A stretch of 64,000 nucleotides of DNA from Holdemania massiliensis (GTDB taxonomy: Bacteria; Bacillota_I; Bacilli_A; Erysipelotrichales; Erysipelotrichaceae), in the NCBI RefSeq assembly GCF_022440805.1, contig NZ_JAKNTK010000001.1:186001-250000 (forward strand), given 5' to 3'. Below, in pieces: positions 8,576 through 17,636 of the stretch. The first letter of the stretch is position 1; every line of letters begins with the position of its first letter. Position numbers and translations under genes: made by a program. The notes under the pieces were generated by a model. That model did no database searches. It was given only the letters and a program-made list of their open reading frames with translations, and was not told where the DNA came from.

Positions 8576-8690
8576 TGATCCTTGTAAAAGTAATGAAAAA
8601 ACAAATATATAGAGGAATTGTTCATGAAAGATTATAATTAATTTAAATAGCCTAATATAATAGAACAAAACAGGCTGCGGAGGTTAAGTC

Positions 8691-9902
8691 ATGAACAAAA
8701 TGAATGACAGTTCAGGGGATCAAGGCTTTCAAGTCAATAATGGGATGTTTTACTTAATAAGGTTGATGAAAAAAGTGACTTTATCTGGGGTTATCATCAT
8801 GATTTTTCTTTTGGGCGGCTGCAAGACTATTACAAAAGATGAACCCATCCCCAGGGATATGACGGTGGATCAAATCGATTCAGATTATCAAATATCATCA
8901 TTTCAGTTAGATGATAGTAAGACATTGGAATACAGGGATGTTTATCACAACAATTTAAGCATTGTTGAATTAGAAAATCGGGAAACCTATTATGTTTCAA
9001 CTGATTTATATTTAATGGATTTAAAGAGCAAAGAAATAACAGAAGTCACAGCTATCAATAGAGGTAATGATGAGGGCAGAATTTGGAATTTTATAGAATT
9101 ATCAGATAAGTCATATTTATATACGAACGTTACTTACACAGGTTTGTCTGATTTCACCTTCATGGATTTTGAAGTAATCCATTTAAAAGAGGGTAACAAA
9201 AAGGCCATCACTAAAGGCCGCATCGATAATATTTATGAATTACCAGTATTTACAGTCGATAAGGATGCAATTTACATTTCCGTTTCCTCTTATGATGATG
9301 TGCAGGATAAAACCGAGGGGAATTATAGAATTGAATTATGGAAATTCGATACCAATACCTGTGAAAAAATTGTTTCCAGTACAGGCAGATATTATATTGG
9401 TGAGCACGATCATTATAGCTTAGATGATGAATGTGAATTTTACTCTGATCAAACAATATATATTAATAACAATGGTAGTTATTTTGTTACGGGAAATGGT
9501 GATCAAAAAATAATGAATAAAGTTGAAGAGGGTTTTATCTCTAAAGTGTCCTGGTCTTTACCCAAAAACCTAGTTCATGCGATTCCATTGGGGCATAAAT
9601 ACTTAGTGACTGAAAGGCTTAAAAATACAACTGAACCAGATGCGTTAATATCGTATGTACTGGATGATCACGGAACGAAATATGATTTGAAGACAACTCT
9701 AAGATTGGAAGATTATTGTGTTTTAGAGGAAGGCATTGTGGGTTTTTATAAGGGAAACACGGTTATTTTAAAAGATTTAGAAGATAGGATTGGAATGACG
9801 GTTGTTCCTGAACTTAAAGGGGGTATTTATTTTCGCAAGGTGGATGGAAATTCTGTATTAGTTTTTAAAAATGGAACCTGTTATAATCTGACTGTAAAAT
9901 AG
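8691..9902 (+). CDS. Putative lipoprotein of unknown function
   Basis: This 403-residue protein has a lipobox (FLLGGC) with the lipid-bearing cysteine at residue 44, so the mature part is probably on the outer face of the membrane. The long leader arises because the ATG at 8691 follows a strong GGAGG; an internal ATG at 8766 would give an ordinary 19-residue signal peptide and may be the real start. The mature part is rich in D, Y and T with repeated beta-like stretches, possibly a propeller, but no family was recognised. The codon use is more AT-rich than in the genes to its right. A TATAAT lies at 8656-8661 without a clear -35 box. MerR follows 8 bases later. Confidence 0.65.
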   Translation: MNKMNDSSGDQGFQVNNGMFYLIRLMKKVTLSGVIIMIFLLGGCKTITKDEPIPRDMTVDQIDSDYQISSFQLDDSKTLEYRDVYHNNLSIVELENRETYYVSTDLYLMDLKSKEITEVTAINRGNDEGRIWNFIELSDKSYLYTNVTYTGLSDFTFMDFEVIHLKEGNKKAITKGRIDNIYELPVFTVDKDAIYISVSSYDDVQDKTEGNYRIELWKFDTNTCEKIVSSTGRYYIGEHDHYSLDDECEFYSDQTIYINNNGSYFVTGNGDQKIMNKVEEGFISKVSWSLPKNLVHAIPLGHKYLVTERLKNTTEPDALISYVLDDHGTKYDLKTTLRLEDYCVLEEGIVGFYKGNTVILKDLEDRIGMTVVPELKGGIYFRKVDGNSVLVFKNGTCYNLTVK

Positions 9903-9910
9903 AATTGACG

Positions 9911-10771
9911 ATGAGAATAGAAAAATACAGGGATAAGGGAAGGATTGCATACCATTTGAAAAAAGAAATTCTGTATACCAGTAAAAACTTTTGCTCAATC
10001 TCAGGAATTACAATGGAAACGCTGCGCCATTATATTGATCTGGGACTTTTGGTTCCAGCCAGGGTTCGTTCCAATGGTTATCGTGAGTTCTCCATGGATA
10101 ATGCCGTTGATGTGTTTTATTTGCGTCATGAGCGGGGATTGGGTGCAAGTCTGAATCAATTTCATCCGGAAAATGAGGCAGAAAGCTTGGTGGATCAGAG
10201 CGTTCGCTATCAGGAAAATCTGATCCAGCTGCAAAAACAAAAAGAACTGCTTGAACGCCAGATTGACAGAAATATCTATTATCAAAATCTGATTCAGCGG
10301 GCAATGCATCAAATTGAACAGCCGATGTATTTAAACACCAATCAGCTGTTTAGTTTAAGTTTTTTGGAATTTTCAGAAGCGAATTTGAAAAAAGAAACCG
10401 TCCTGAAGACGATTGATCAATGGATGCAGCATCCGGAGCTCCTGCACATGGCCTTTCGAATTGACCCGGAACAGATGCAGTCCACTTCTCCCATCTTGAA
10501 TCCCCGCATCGGACTGGGCGTGCGAACGGATTTTGCAGAACAGATGAGCCTTCCTTTAGGTGAGGCGCAAACCAGCTGCGGCAGTGGGAAAATGGTAACC
10601 ACGGTTTCACGCAGCGAAAGTTTGACCCAGATTCCCAGATCGGCACTGACGTCTTTAGAGCGCTGCGTTAAACATCCTATTCAAAAAGAGTTAGTCGGGC
10701 GATTGATTACCCGTGTTCAGGAAGAAGGAAAGCTTTGGTATTATTTCAGCATCAGTGCAGATTTAGGATAG
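9911..10771 (+). CDS. MerR-family transcriptional regulator
   Basis: This 286-residue regulator has a MerR winged helix at about residues 24-75 (CSISGITMETLRHYIDLGLL then GYREFSMDNAVDVFYLR), a coiled-coil dimerisation helix (about 95-130) and a C-terminal effector domain resembling the AraC-type GyrI ligand fold. The N-terminal extension before the helix-turn-helix is longer than usual; a TTG at 9956, nicely spaced from AAGGGAAGGA, may be the true start. It lies directly before the exported flavin reductase, whose promoter has MerR-type architecture, so it probably controls that gene. Confidence 0.85.
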   Translation: MRIEKYRDKGRIAYHLKKEILYTSKNFCSISGITMETLRHYIDLGLLVPARVRSNGYREFSMDNAVDVFYLRHERGLGASLNQFHPENEAESLVDQSVRYQENLIQLQKQKELLERQIDRNIYYQNLIQRAMHQIEQPMYLNTNQLFSLSFLEFSEANLKKETVLKTIDQWMQHPELLHMAFRIDPEQMQSTSPILNPRIGLGVRTDFAEQMSLPLGEAQTSCGSGKMVTTVSRSESLTQIPRSALTSLERCVKHPIQKELVGRLITRVQEEGKLWYYFSISADLG

Positions 10772-10774
10772 ATC

Positions 10775-10805
10775 TTGACCCCGTGGCAGCCACGGGGTTT
10801 ATAGT
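10775..10805 (+). promoter_or_regulatory. MerR-type promoter with central palindrome
   Basis: TTGACC (10775-10780) and TATAGT (10800-10805) are separated by 19 bases, the over-long spacing of MerR-controlled promoters, and the palindrome CCCCGTGG-CAG-CCACGGGG (10779-10797) fills the spacer. A TATAAT also overlaps at 10805-10810. The palindrome is followed by TTT only, so a terminator for the MerR gene is a possible but weaker alternative reading. Confidence 0.55.
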
Positions 10806-10848
10806 ATAATCAGATCGATTGTGAAAACATCGACAAGGGAGGAAAAAA

Positions 10849-13071
10849 ATGAGAAAACTGGGACTTACTTTGATTGCTTTTTTCATGCTTCTCTCCTGTG
10901 CTGCCTGCGGGCAACAACAAGGAGAAACGAAGAAAACAAACCTTCAATTTAAGGCTGGAAGCTATACCGCTTCCGCACAGGGCTACAATGGAGAGGTAAC
11001 GATCGAGGCAACCTTTTCAGAGAATGCGATTACCGACATTCAGATTCAGGAACAGAAGGAAACAGCGCATGTTGGGGACTCCGCTTATCCTATCTTAATT
11101 GAAGATATCATAGCGGCGAATGGTACCGGAGTCGATGGAGTCAGCGGCGCAACCTTTACGAGCATCGCTTTGAAGAATGCGGTTAATGCTGCGGCGGAAG
11201 CGGCAGAAGCTTCTGATTTAGACACGTTCAAAAAGAATACGGTTACCCACCAAGCTAAGGATGAAATCACAGGAACTTGGGATGTTGTCATTGTTGGTGC
11301 CGGCGGCGCTGGAATGATGGCGGCAGCTCAGGCAGCACAGAATGGCGACACAGTGCTGATTATTGAGAAGAATGCAGAAATGGGCGGCAACACCCTTGTC
11401 TCAGGCGGAGCATACCAATCCACTTTTGACGCGGTTGTCTGGGATCCGGAAAATCCGGATGCGACTAGCGGTGAGTACAATGGAGAAACCTATGAGAAGG
11501 TAACCAATGACGCAGGCCGTATTGATACATTGAAGACCATTTTAGACTGGTCTGAGGAACCTTTTGATGGAAGCGTGGATGAAGCCCATCCATTTGTCGC
11601 GGGCGATATTGCTTTGAATGCCCAGCGCGGAGTGCATGAAGAATATCTGCCGACTTTACTGGCTTTGAAGGATGAAATCCGCGCTTATTTAGCATGGGCA
11701 CAGCCGCAGCTGGACAGCGGCACGTCTGAGACCAAACTGACGTTGTTCTCGACCATCAATCTTCACGTTTTCCAGACTTACTATGGCGGACTGCGGCCAA
11801 ATCGTGAGAATACAGAATGGATCTATGGCGATGTTGATTTAGTCCGACAGTTTGTCGAAGGCGGTCAGGAAATTAAAGACTGGCTGGAAGCACAGGGCGC
11901 TTCGATTGATCAAAGCCGGGCCTATACTCTAATCGGCTGCTTATGGCAGCGTGAAAATGCGGTAAATGGCGGTACCGTTGACGGTCAGTTCTATGAAGGC
12001 AAATGGGGCGGCTATTTCGCCGTGCCGGCCAATACCGTATTAAAAGCCAATGAAGCGAATCAGATTATGACAAGAACGACCGCCAATGAACTGATCACAG
12101 ATGACACAGGCCGGGTTATTGGCGTCAAGGCAACACAGTTTGACGGAACGCCGGTCACGGTGAATGCCAATAAAGGCGTCATCATTGCGACAGGTGGTTA
12201 TGGCGCGAATATTGGAATGGTTCAGAGCACCAATGATTATTGGGAAGACGGTTTCATTGCCAACAATATCGGTACAACTAATCGTTCCAGTTTGAAGGGT
12301 GACGGCATTACAATGGCTCAGGCTGTCGGTGCGGCAACGGTCGGTGAAGGCTGGACTCAGATGATGCCGTTAGGCTGGGTTGACAACGGCAATCTTGCCG
12401 GTGGTGCTGGAGAAAATGTAATCTATGTCAATCCGGAAACAGGCAAGCGCTATGTTGACGAATCAGCGGAACGCGACGTTCTGTCCGAAGGCGGATTTGA
12501 AAACGGTATGAGCGAAGCCAAAGCGAAGGAATTAGGCTTGAAGTATGTTCCGGGAATCTACGTTGAAATTTCCAACGTGGGAACAACGGCCGGATCAGGC
12601 GGATTCAATAATTTGCCGGATGATGTTGAAGGCCGGATGATTTTCAGAAGCGTAGAAGAAACAGCGGAATTGATCGGCTGTGATGCTGAAACCCTGCGGC
12701 AGACGATTATGGATTACGATAATTATGTGATGGGTGTCGCGAAAGAATTGGAAGTGGAGAAACTTTCTTACCGCGGAACAGTAGGTCAGGTAGAAGTGGA
12801 CGATAATGGAAATTATCTGCCGGAAACCTATTCGTTGGATAAGATTCGCGTGCGCTTCTTAGCGCCTTCCACGCATCACACCATGGGCGGATTAGTCACG
12901 GATATGGATCGTCGTGTCTTAAATGAAAACGACGAAGCGATCAGCGGCTTATATGCGGCTGGTGAAGTTGCCGGAGGTATCCATGCTGGAAATCGTCTGG
13001 GCGGCAATGCGATTACTGAAATTATTGTTTCCGGCCGGATCGCAGGAAACAGCGCTTCAAATCAGAAATAA
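10849..13071 (+). CDS. Exported FMN/FAD reductase of the fumarate/urocanate reductase family
   Basis: This is a 740-residue lipoprotein: the signal peptide ends in LLSCAAC with the modified Cys at 17 or 20. Residues 35-115 are an FMN-binding domain with the flavin-attachment motif DGVSGATFTS (Thr102). Next comes a FAD-binding fold starting at about residue 144 (VIVGAGGAGMMAAAQAAQNG) and closing with HHTMGGLVTDMDRR and GEVAGGIHAGNRLGGNAI. This is the layout of soluble fumarate reductases, urocanate reductase (UrdA) and related anaerobic reductases that use extracellular electron acceptors. Which acceptor is used cannot be told. GGGAGGA precedes the ATG. It is a single-gene transcript ending in a terminator, with a MerR regulator upstream. 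Confidence 0.85.
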   Translation: MRKLGLTLIAFFMLLSCAACGQQQGETKKTNLQFKAGSYTASAQGYNGEVTIEATFSENAITDIQIQEQKETAHVGDSAYPILIEDIIAANGTGVDGVSGATFTSIALKNAVNAAAEAAEASDLDTFKKNTVTHQAKDEITGTWDVVIVGAGGAGMMAAAQAAQNGDTVLIIEKNAEMGGNTLVSGGAYQSTFDAVVWDPENPDATSGEYNGETYEKVTNDAGRIDTLKTILDWSEEPFDGSVDEAHPFVAGDIALNAQRGVHEEYLPTLLALKDEIRAYLAWAQPQLDSGTSETKLTLFSTINLHVFQTYYGGLRPNRENTEWIYGDVDLVRQFVEGGQEIKDWLEAQGASIDQSRAYTLIGCLWQRENAVNGGTVDGQFYEGKWGGYFAVPANTVLKANEANQIMTRTTANELITDDTGRVIGVKATQFDGTPVTVNANKGVIIATGGYGANIGMVQSTNDYWEDGFIANNIGTTNRSSLKGDGITMAQAVGAATVGEGWTQMMPLGWVDNGNLAGGAGENVIYVNPETGKRYVDESAERDVLSEGGFENGMSEAKAKELGLKYVPGIYVEISNVGTTAGSGGFNNLPDDVEGRMIFRSVEETAELIGCDAETLRQTIMDYDNYVMGVAKELEVEKLSYRGTVGQVEVDDNGNYLPETYSLDKIRVRFLAPSTHHTMGGLVTDMDRRVLNENDEAISGLYAAGEVAGGIHAGNRLGGNAITEIIVSGRIAGNSASNQK

Positions 13072-13079
13072 AATTGAAT

Positions 13080-13122
13080 TAACCATGGAGAATCCTGAAA
13101 GTGGAAGTTCCATGGTTTTCTT
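13080..13122 (+). terminator. Terminator of the flavin reductase gene
   Basis: Arms AACCATGGA and TCCATGGTT (13080-13088, 13108-13116) are followed by TTCTTTT, starting 9 bases after the stop codon. Confidence 0.75.
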
Positions 13123-13337
13123 TTGGAAAAGGATGGGTTCTCTGCCTGAATTTCTTTCCTCTATGAATGGGAACTGGTTAAGAACAGGCGTTTCTCATAA
13201 AATCTTCCGATTCAATCAAAAACAGAAGTCAGAAGTCTCCAACCAGAAGGAGCTGTTTCTCTAAACAGGAAGCTGGCGATCCGGTTTTTAAGTTAAGATA
13301 TCATGTGTGTACGAATGAAATAAAGCGTGGATCAGTG

Positions 13338-14528
13338 TTATGAATTGATGCGCTTTCGCTGATATGAAGCAGGAATACCCGCTTTCTTTCGCAGCTTGGC
13401 GATTAGTTGTCGGGAACATTGAATCTGTTTTTCCTGCAGCCGCATTGTGATCTGCAAGTCACTGAGCGGAAAATCCGGCGACTCCTGCGCAATGACCGTG
13501 CGGATTTGTGAGATAAGTTCTTCCTGACTGAGATTGTCTGCACTCAAAGAAGCAAACAACATCTCAATGGGAAGCAGTTTCCCTTCAAACAGGAAATACT
13601 TGTCTTGAACAGCCCGCGTAATTGTGGAAGGATGCAGTCCCAGCTTCTCCGCTATTTCTTTTTTCTGACATGCCCGCAGGGGCTGGTGAAGAATTAACGC
13701 CTTTTCCTGGATCAGAAGCAGTTCATTCATGATCAAACTCAACGTCAGATTGCGTTGGGACAAGGCATCGAGAAAGAAGCGAGCTTCCTGCAGTGCCTGC
13801 CGTAAGGCAGGCGGAGGCTGCTGATCCAGGCTTAGGTTTGGTTCTTCGATACTTTCCAAGATGCAGTGATGATCCTCGATCCGCACTTCAAATTCCGGCA
13901 AAATCCATTGCCCATCCGCTGCTTCATAACTTGCACACGGAGCGGGGGAACATTCCTGAAGCTGATGAAAATAATTTAAAATTTCAGTAGGGCTGCATGC
14001 CATTTTGATAGCTGCTTTTTGCCAGTCATGAGTCAGAATTTCTGCTTCACAGACAGTAAGAAATTGAATCGCTTTTCGATAACCTAAACGCTGCAGCTGC
14101 AAAATCAGGCACTCCTGCGGATTTCTTGCCCCAACTCCGGCTGGTTCCAGCTGCTGCAGCCAGCTTAAATGCCGTTCCAGGACAGGCAGTGCGACATGAA
14201 AAGTCTGAGCTAAATCCTGCAGAGAGTCTTCAAGGAAACCTTGATCATTCAGCGATTCGATCAAAATCTGACAGACATGTTCCTGAACCGGCTGTTTCAG
14301 ACTCAACAGCTGTTCGTAGAGATCCGCCTTTAAAGAGGTTGGCGATGAGGCAAAGTTCAGCCAGTCGCACTGAACTGTTCGCAGGTAAGGATTGCTTTTC
14401 TGTCTTAGCCGCAGCTGACGCATCAATTCGGCACGATTCCATGTCAGAACCTGCAGTGATTTTTCCATCGCCGGCGTGTAGTGAAGCTCCAGTTTTGGCT
14501 GCGGACGAAGTGTGACCGAGGTTTTCAT
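13338..14528 (-). CDS. rpoN: RNA polymerase sigma-54 factor
   Basis: This 396-residue protein has the three RpoN parts: a Q- and L-rich activator-interacting N-terminus (residues 1-48), the core-binding domain (about 75-260, with PAGVGARNPQECLILQL), and a DNA-binding end with the helix-turn-helix KKEIAEKLGLHPSTITRAVQDKY and a variant RpoN box SRQLIAKLRKKAGI. In most bacteria the box is ARRTVAKYRE, so this copy is divergent but keeps the pattern. It lets RNA polymerase use -24/-12 promoters with AAA+ activators. AAAGGAG precedes the ATG. It is divergent from a LevR-type activator that serves a PTS operon with a matching promoter. Confidence 0.93.
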   Translation of the reverse strand: MKTSVTLRPQPKLELHYTPAMEKSLQVLTWNRAELMRQLRLRQKSNPYLRTVQCDWLNFASSPTSLKADLYEQLLSLKQPVQEHVCQILIESLNDQGFLEDSLQDLAQTFHVALPVLERHLSWLQQLEPAGVGARNPQECLILQLQRLGYRKAIQFLTVCEAEILTHDWQKAAIKMACSPTEILNYFHQLQECSPAPCASYEAADGQWILPEFEVRIEDHHCILESIEEPNLSLDQQPPPALRQALQEARFFLDALSQRNLTLSLIMNELLLIQEKALILHQPLRACQKKEIAEKLGLHPSTITRAVQDKYFLFEGKLLPIEMLFASLSADNLSQEELISQIRTVIAQESPDFPLSDLQITMRLQEKQIQCSRQLIAKLRKKAGIPASYQRKRINS

Positions 14529-14692
14529 AGCGTTCTCCTTTCTGCTGAATGTCAGGCTGTTAAAAGTAGAATTTATGGAAAATAATGGTTCTATAAAAGA
14601 TTACCTTTCCTTGAATAACAATTGATTCGTGCTTCTGAAATGATTATACTAAATTTAAAGTAAAACTTACATAACGCTTTAAAGGAGATGCG

Positions 14693-17494
14693 ATGAGAGA
14701 AAATCAGCTCACAGTCCAGAATCAGATTTTATCCTTGTTAAAGTCCGAGGAATTAAATGAAAAGCAGGCGGATCATTTCACTGCCGCCTGGTTGGCCCAG
14801 AAACTGAATTACAGCCGCAACTTTATCAGTCAGCTGCTGAACGATTTAACCGACCAGCGGCTTTGTGTCAAAATCAATACCCGTCCGGTATATTATTTCA
14901 GCCGCGAGCGTCTGCTTCAACAGGGCTACGCGATCCCTGAAACACTCAGCTCCTTGTCAGGCTGGCCACAGCTGAACGAGTATAAGCTGCGGAAAGAGAA
15001 CGATGTGTTTGATCGGCTTGTCGGGCGGAACGGGAGCCTTTCCTATGCCATCGAACAAGCGAAAGCCGCGATTACCTATCCGCCGCAGGGCTTGCCTATG
15101 CTTTTGACCGGAGCGACGGGAACTGGAAAAAGCTATCTGGCCCGCTTAATGTATCAATACGCCTGCCAACAGGGAACGTTGCGCGAAGACAGTCCCTTCG
15201 TTACGATCAACTGCGCTGAGTATGCGGATAATCCGGAATTGTTTCTGACGCATTTGTTCGGGTATAAAAAAGGGGCGTACACCGGTGCGGACAGCGACCG
15301 GCAGGGATTTTTGGCTGCGGCGGACGGCGGCATTTTGTTTCTCGATGAAGTTCATGCGCTGAAACCGGAATGCCAGGAAAAGATATTTTTGTTTTTGGAT
15401 CAGGGAATTTATCACATGATCGGGGACAATGAAACCTGGTATTCCAGTCATGTCCGTGTGCTGATGGCGACTACAGAAAATCCGCAGGAAATTCTGCTGA
15501 AAACACTGCTGCGGCGAATTCCCATTCATGTGCAGCTGCCGGATTTGGATCATCGGCCTTTATCAGAAAAACGAAAGCTGATCGTCTCGTTGCTTCAGAA
15601 GGAACAGGAAAAACTGGACTGCATGGTATTGATCAGCGACTTGGCTTATCATACGCTGGAATCCGTGCATTACTCAGGCAATGTCGGTCAGCTGGAAAAT
15701 GCCGTCAAGGTCAGCGTTGCGAATGCCTTTCTGCGGCGCGAAGCACAATCGCTGGAAATTCATATTCACGATTTGCCGGCCAGCCTGACCTCGGCGATGA
15801 CCTATGACCTGCTTCAATGCTCCGATCAGACACTGCATCCGCTGCATGCCGTTGTGCCGCAGATTTCCAATGTAAGCGGCTATGAGGTATTCAACCATGC
15901 CCTGCTGCACAGCTTCCACAGCTATAAACAGCGCCAGATGAGTTTCGACAGTTTTCTGGCCGTTGCTTATACCAAACTGGAAACCTATGCGGATACCTTG
16001 ATCCAGGATCGCTGGATTACACCGCAGCAGGAAATTTTCAACAATTTATCCAGTCTGATCTTAACGCTCAGTGTTTCCCACACTCCCCGCCGGCAGCTGT
16101 CCAACAATTCAATCAAGATTCTGGCCCGTTATTTAGCTGATGCTGCCCGTCAGCGTCAGCAGGAATTTTCTTTGAATGCAGAAGAGAAGGAAAGTGCGGA
16201 GGCCTTTCTGCAGCTGATCCTGCAGCGATATCCGCTGGAAGCCCGTCAGATCCGCAAAATTCTGGATCTGGCAGTCAACACTCTGTCCTTCACTTCCACG
16301 CTGCTGCCCACCCTGGATCTGTTTATCTTCATGCAGTATTTCAGCCGAGATCTGCAGCGGGCCTCAATTCCCGTTGTTATTTTGGCGCATGGCTATGCGG
16401 TTGCCAGCGGTATGGCTGAGGTTGGCAATCAGCTTCTGCGCACGCAGATGTTCGATGCGATCGACATGCCGGCGGACTGCCGCTTTGACGATGTGACAGC
16501 CCGTCTGAACGAATACATGGACTCCCTGGAAGGCTGTCTGGAGCTGATCGTTCTGGTCGATATGGGATCGCTGGAAAATATCAGCGACGCTTTAGGTACC
16601 CAACGCACGATGAACATCGGAATTCTCTCCAATGTATCGACCAAGCTGATGCTGGACATCGGTTCGATGATCATGGAAGGAACGCACTCATTAAAAGAAA
16701 TTCTCAAAGAAGCCAGTAAGCGCAGCGTTCATCATTATGAAATCCTGGAGAACCAACAAAAGCCCAATGCAATTGTGGCTGTCTGTTCAACTGGAATTGC
16801 CACGGCAGAAAAAGTGCTGGCCCTGTTTCAAAACAGTCTGCCTGCTTCGGTTAAGGTGGAATTAATTCCCGTGGATTATCCCTCGCTCAATCAGGGCCGG
16901 ATCACCAGTCTGACAGCTCAGTACCATATTCTGTTAATTGTCGGCACCCTGGATGCATCGGTGCCGGGAATTCCGTTTGTTTCCGTAGAAGAATTAATTG
17001 ATCAGAAAAATATGGACGTGCTGGATCAATGCCTGAAAGGAATTCTATCCAAAGATCAGCTGCATGCCTTCAAACGGAAGATCATCAAGAATTTCTCCAT
17101 GGAAAACCTGATGAATTATCTGACGATTCTCAATCCCAATCGGATACTCATGTATGTCGAGGAAATCCTGGATCAGATTCAGGAGAAACGCCAATGCAGC
17201 TTCAACGGGCGCACAATCATCGGCCTGTATCTGCATATCAGCTGCTTGATCGAACGTTTGGTTATCGGCAAAGAACCTGCGGGTTATCCTGATCTGGAAG
17301 CCTTCGCCATCAATCAGGCAGAGTTCATTCAAATTGTTCAGGACAGTTTTGCGGCAGTGTGCCGAGCGTACAACATTGTATTGCCGGTCAGTGAGATCGG
17401 TTATCTGTACGATTATATCGAGCAGGGCAGTGTCGCGGAAACCTCGGACAGTGTCGCAGTGCGCGATCAAAAAGATTTCTTTGCCGCAGATTAA
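14693..17494 (+). CDS. levR: LevR-type sigma-54-dependent activator with PRD and EIIA-like domains
   Basis: This 933-residue regulator has a winged-helix N-terminus (residues 1-75) and an AAA+ domain with Walker A GATGTGKS (about 142-149), the sigma-54 contact loop GAYTGA (usually GAFTGA), and Walker B GGILFLDEV. PRD1 starts near residue 400. A mannose-type EIIA-like domain with a conserved His (ILAHGYAVASGM, about residue 567) is followed by a probable EIIB-like part and a C-terminal PRD2 (LYLHISCLIERL, about 846). PTS components phosphorylate such proteins to tie activity to sugar transport and glucose status. AAAGGAG precedes the ATG. It sits between rpoN and the PTS it presumably activates. 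Confidence 0.9.
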   Translation: MRENQLTVQNQILSLLKSEELNEKQADHFTAAWLAQKLNYSRNFISQLLNDLTDQRLCVKINTRPVYYFSRERLLQQGYAIPETLSSLSGWPQLNEYKLRKENDVFDRLVGRNGSLSYAIEQAKAAITYPPQGLPMLLTGATGTGKSYLARLMYQYACQQGTLREDSPFVTINCAEYADNPELFLTHLFGYKKGAYTGADSDRQGFLAAADGGILFLDEVHALKPECQEKIFLFLDQGIYHMIGDNETWYSSHVRVLMATTENPQEILLKTLLRRIPIHVQLPDLDHRPLSEKRKLIVSLLQKEQEKLDCMVLISDLAYHTLESVHYSGNVGQLENAVKVSVANAFLRREAQSLEIHIHDLPASLTSAMTYDLLQCSDQTLHPLHAVVPQISNVSGYEVFNHALLHSFHSYKQRQMSFDSFLAVAYTKLETYADTLIQDRWITPQQEIFNNLSSLILTLSVSHTPRRQLSNNSIKILARYLADAARQRQQEFSLNAEEKESAEAFLQLILQRYPLEARQIRKILDLAVNTLSFTSTLLPTLDLFIFMQYFSRDLQRASIPVVILAHGYAVASGMAEVGNQLLRTQMFDAIDMPADCRFDDVTARLNEYMDSLEGCLELIVLVDMGSLENISDALGTQRTMNIGILSNVSTKLMLDIGSMIMEGTHSLKEILKEASKRSVHHYEILENQQKPNAIVAVCSTGIATAEKVLALFQNSLPASVKVELIPVDYPSLNQGRITSLTAQYHILLIVGTLDASVPGIPFVSVEELIDQKNMDVLDQCLKGILSKDQLHAFKRKIIKNFSMENLMNYLTILNPNRILMYVEEILDQIQEKRQCSFNGRTIIGLYLHISCLIERLVIGKEPAGYPDLEAFAINQAEFIQIVQDSFAAVCRAYNIVLPVSEIGYLYDYIEQGSVAETSDSVAVRDQKDFFAAD
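17428..17457 (+). repeat. Direct repeat of CAGTGTCGC, candidate activator site
   Basis: CAGTGTCGC occurs at 17428-17436 and 17449-17457, 21 bases apart (two helical turns), about 125-150 bases upstream of the -24/-12 promoter and inside the 3' end of levR. That is where LevR-type activators bind. It may instead reflect repeated coding (GSVAETSDSVAV). Confidence 0.3.
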
Positions 17495-17524
17495 CTGGAT
17501 TTCACGGCAGAAATCAAGAAAAAG

Positions 17525-17565
17525 GACGAATTTTACCGGAAACGGGGAAAGATTCGTCTTTTTTT
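17525..17565 (+). terminator. Terminator after levR
   Basis: Arms GACGAAT and ATTCGTC (17525-17531, 17552-17558) are followed by seven T. It separates the levR transcript from the sigma-54 PTS operon. Confidence 0.8.
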
Positions 17566-17580
17566 ACGGTTTGGATGAGC

Positions 17581-17597
17581 TTGCCACGGAAATTGCT
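17581..17597 (+). promoter_or_regulatory. Sigma-54 (-24/-12) promoter of the PTS operon
   Basis: TTGCCACGGAAATTGCT matches the consensus YTGGCACGNNNNTTGCW at all but one fixed base (TGC for TGG in the -24 element). The -12 GC is intact. It lies 40 bases ahead of the EIIB start codon, after the levR terminator, with rpoN and an AAA+ activator next door. Confidence 0.85.
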
Positions 17598-17636
17598 AGA
17601 AGATAGGCATACGAGATCCTTAGGAGGTGAGAGGGA

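Noticed and set aside
10779..10797. Palindrome as simple terminator of the MerR gene
   Set aside because: Only three T follow, while -35 and -10 boxes fit exactly around it with a 19-base spacer; kept as an alternative, not the main call.
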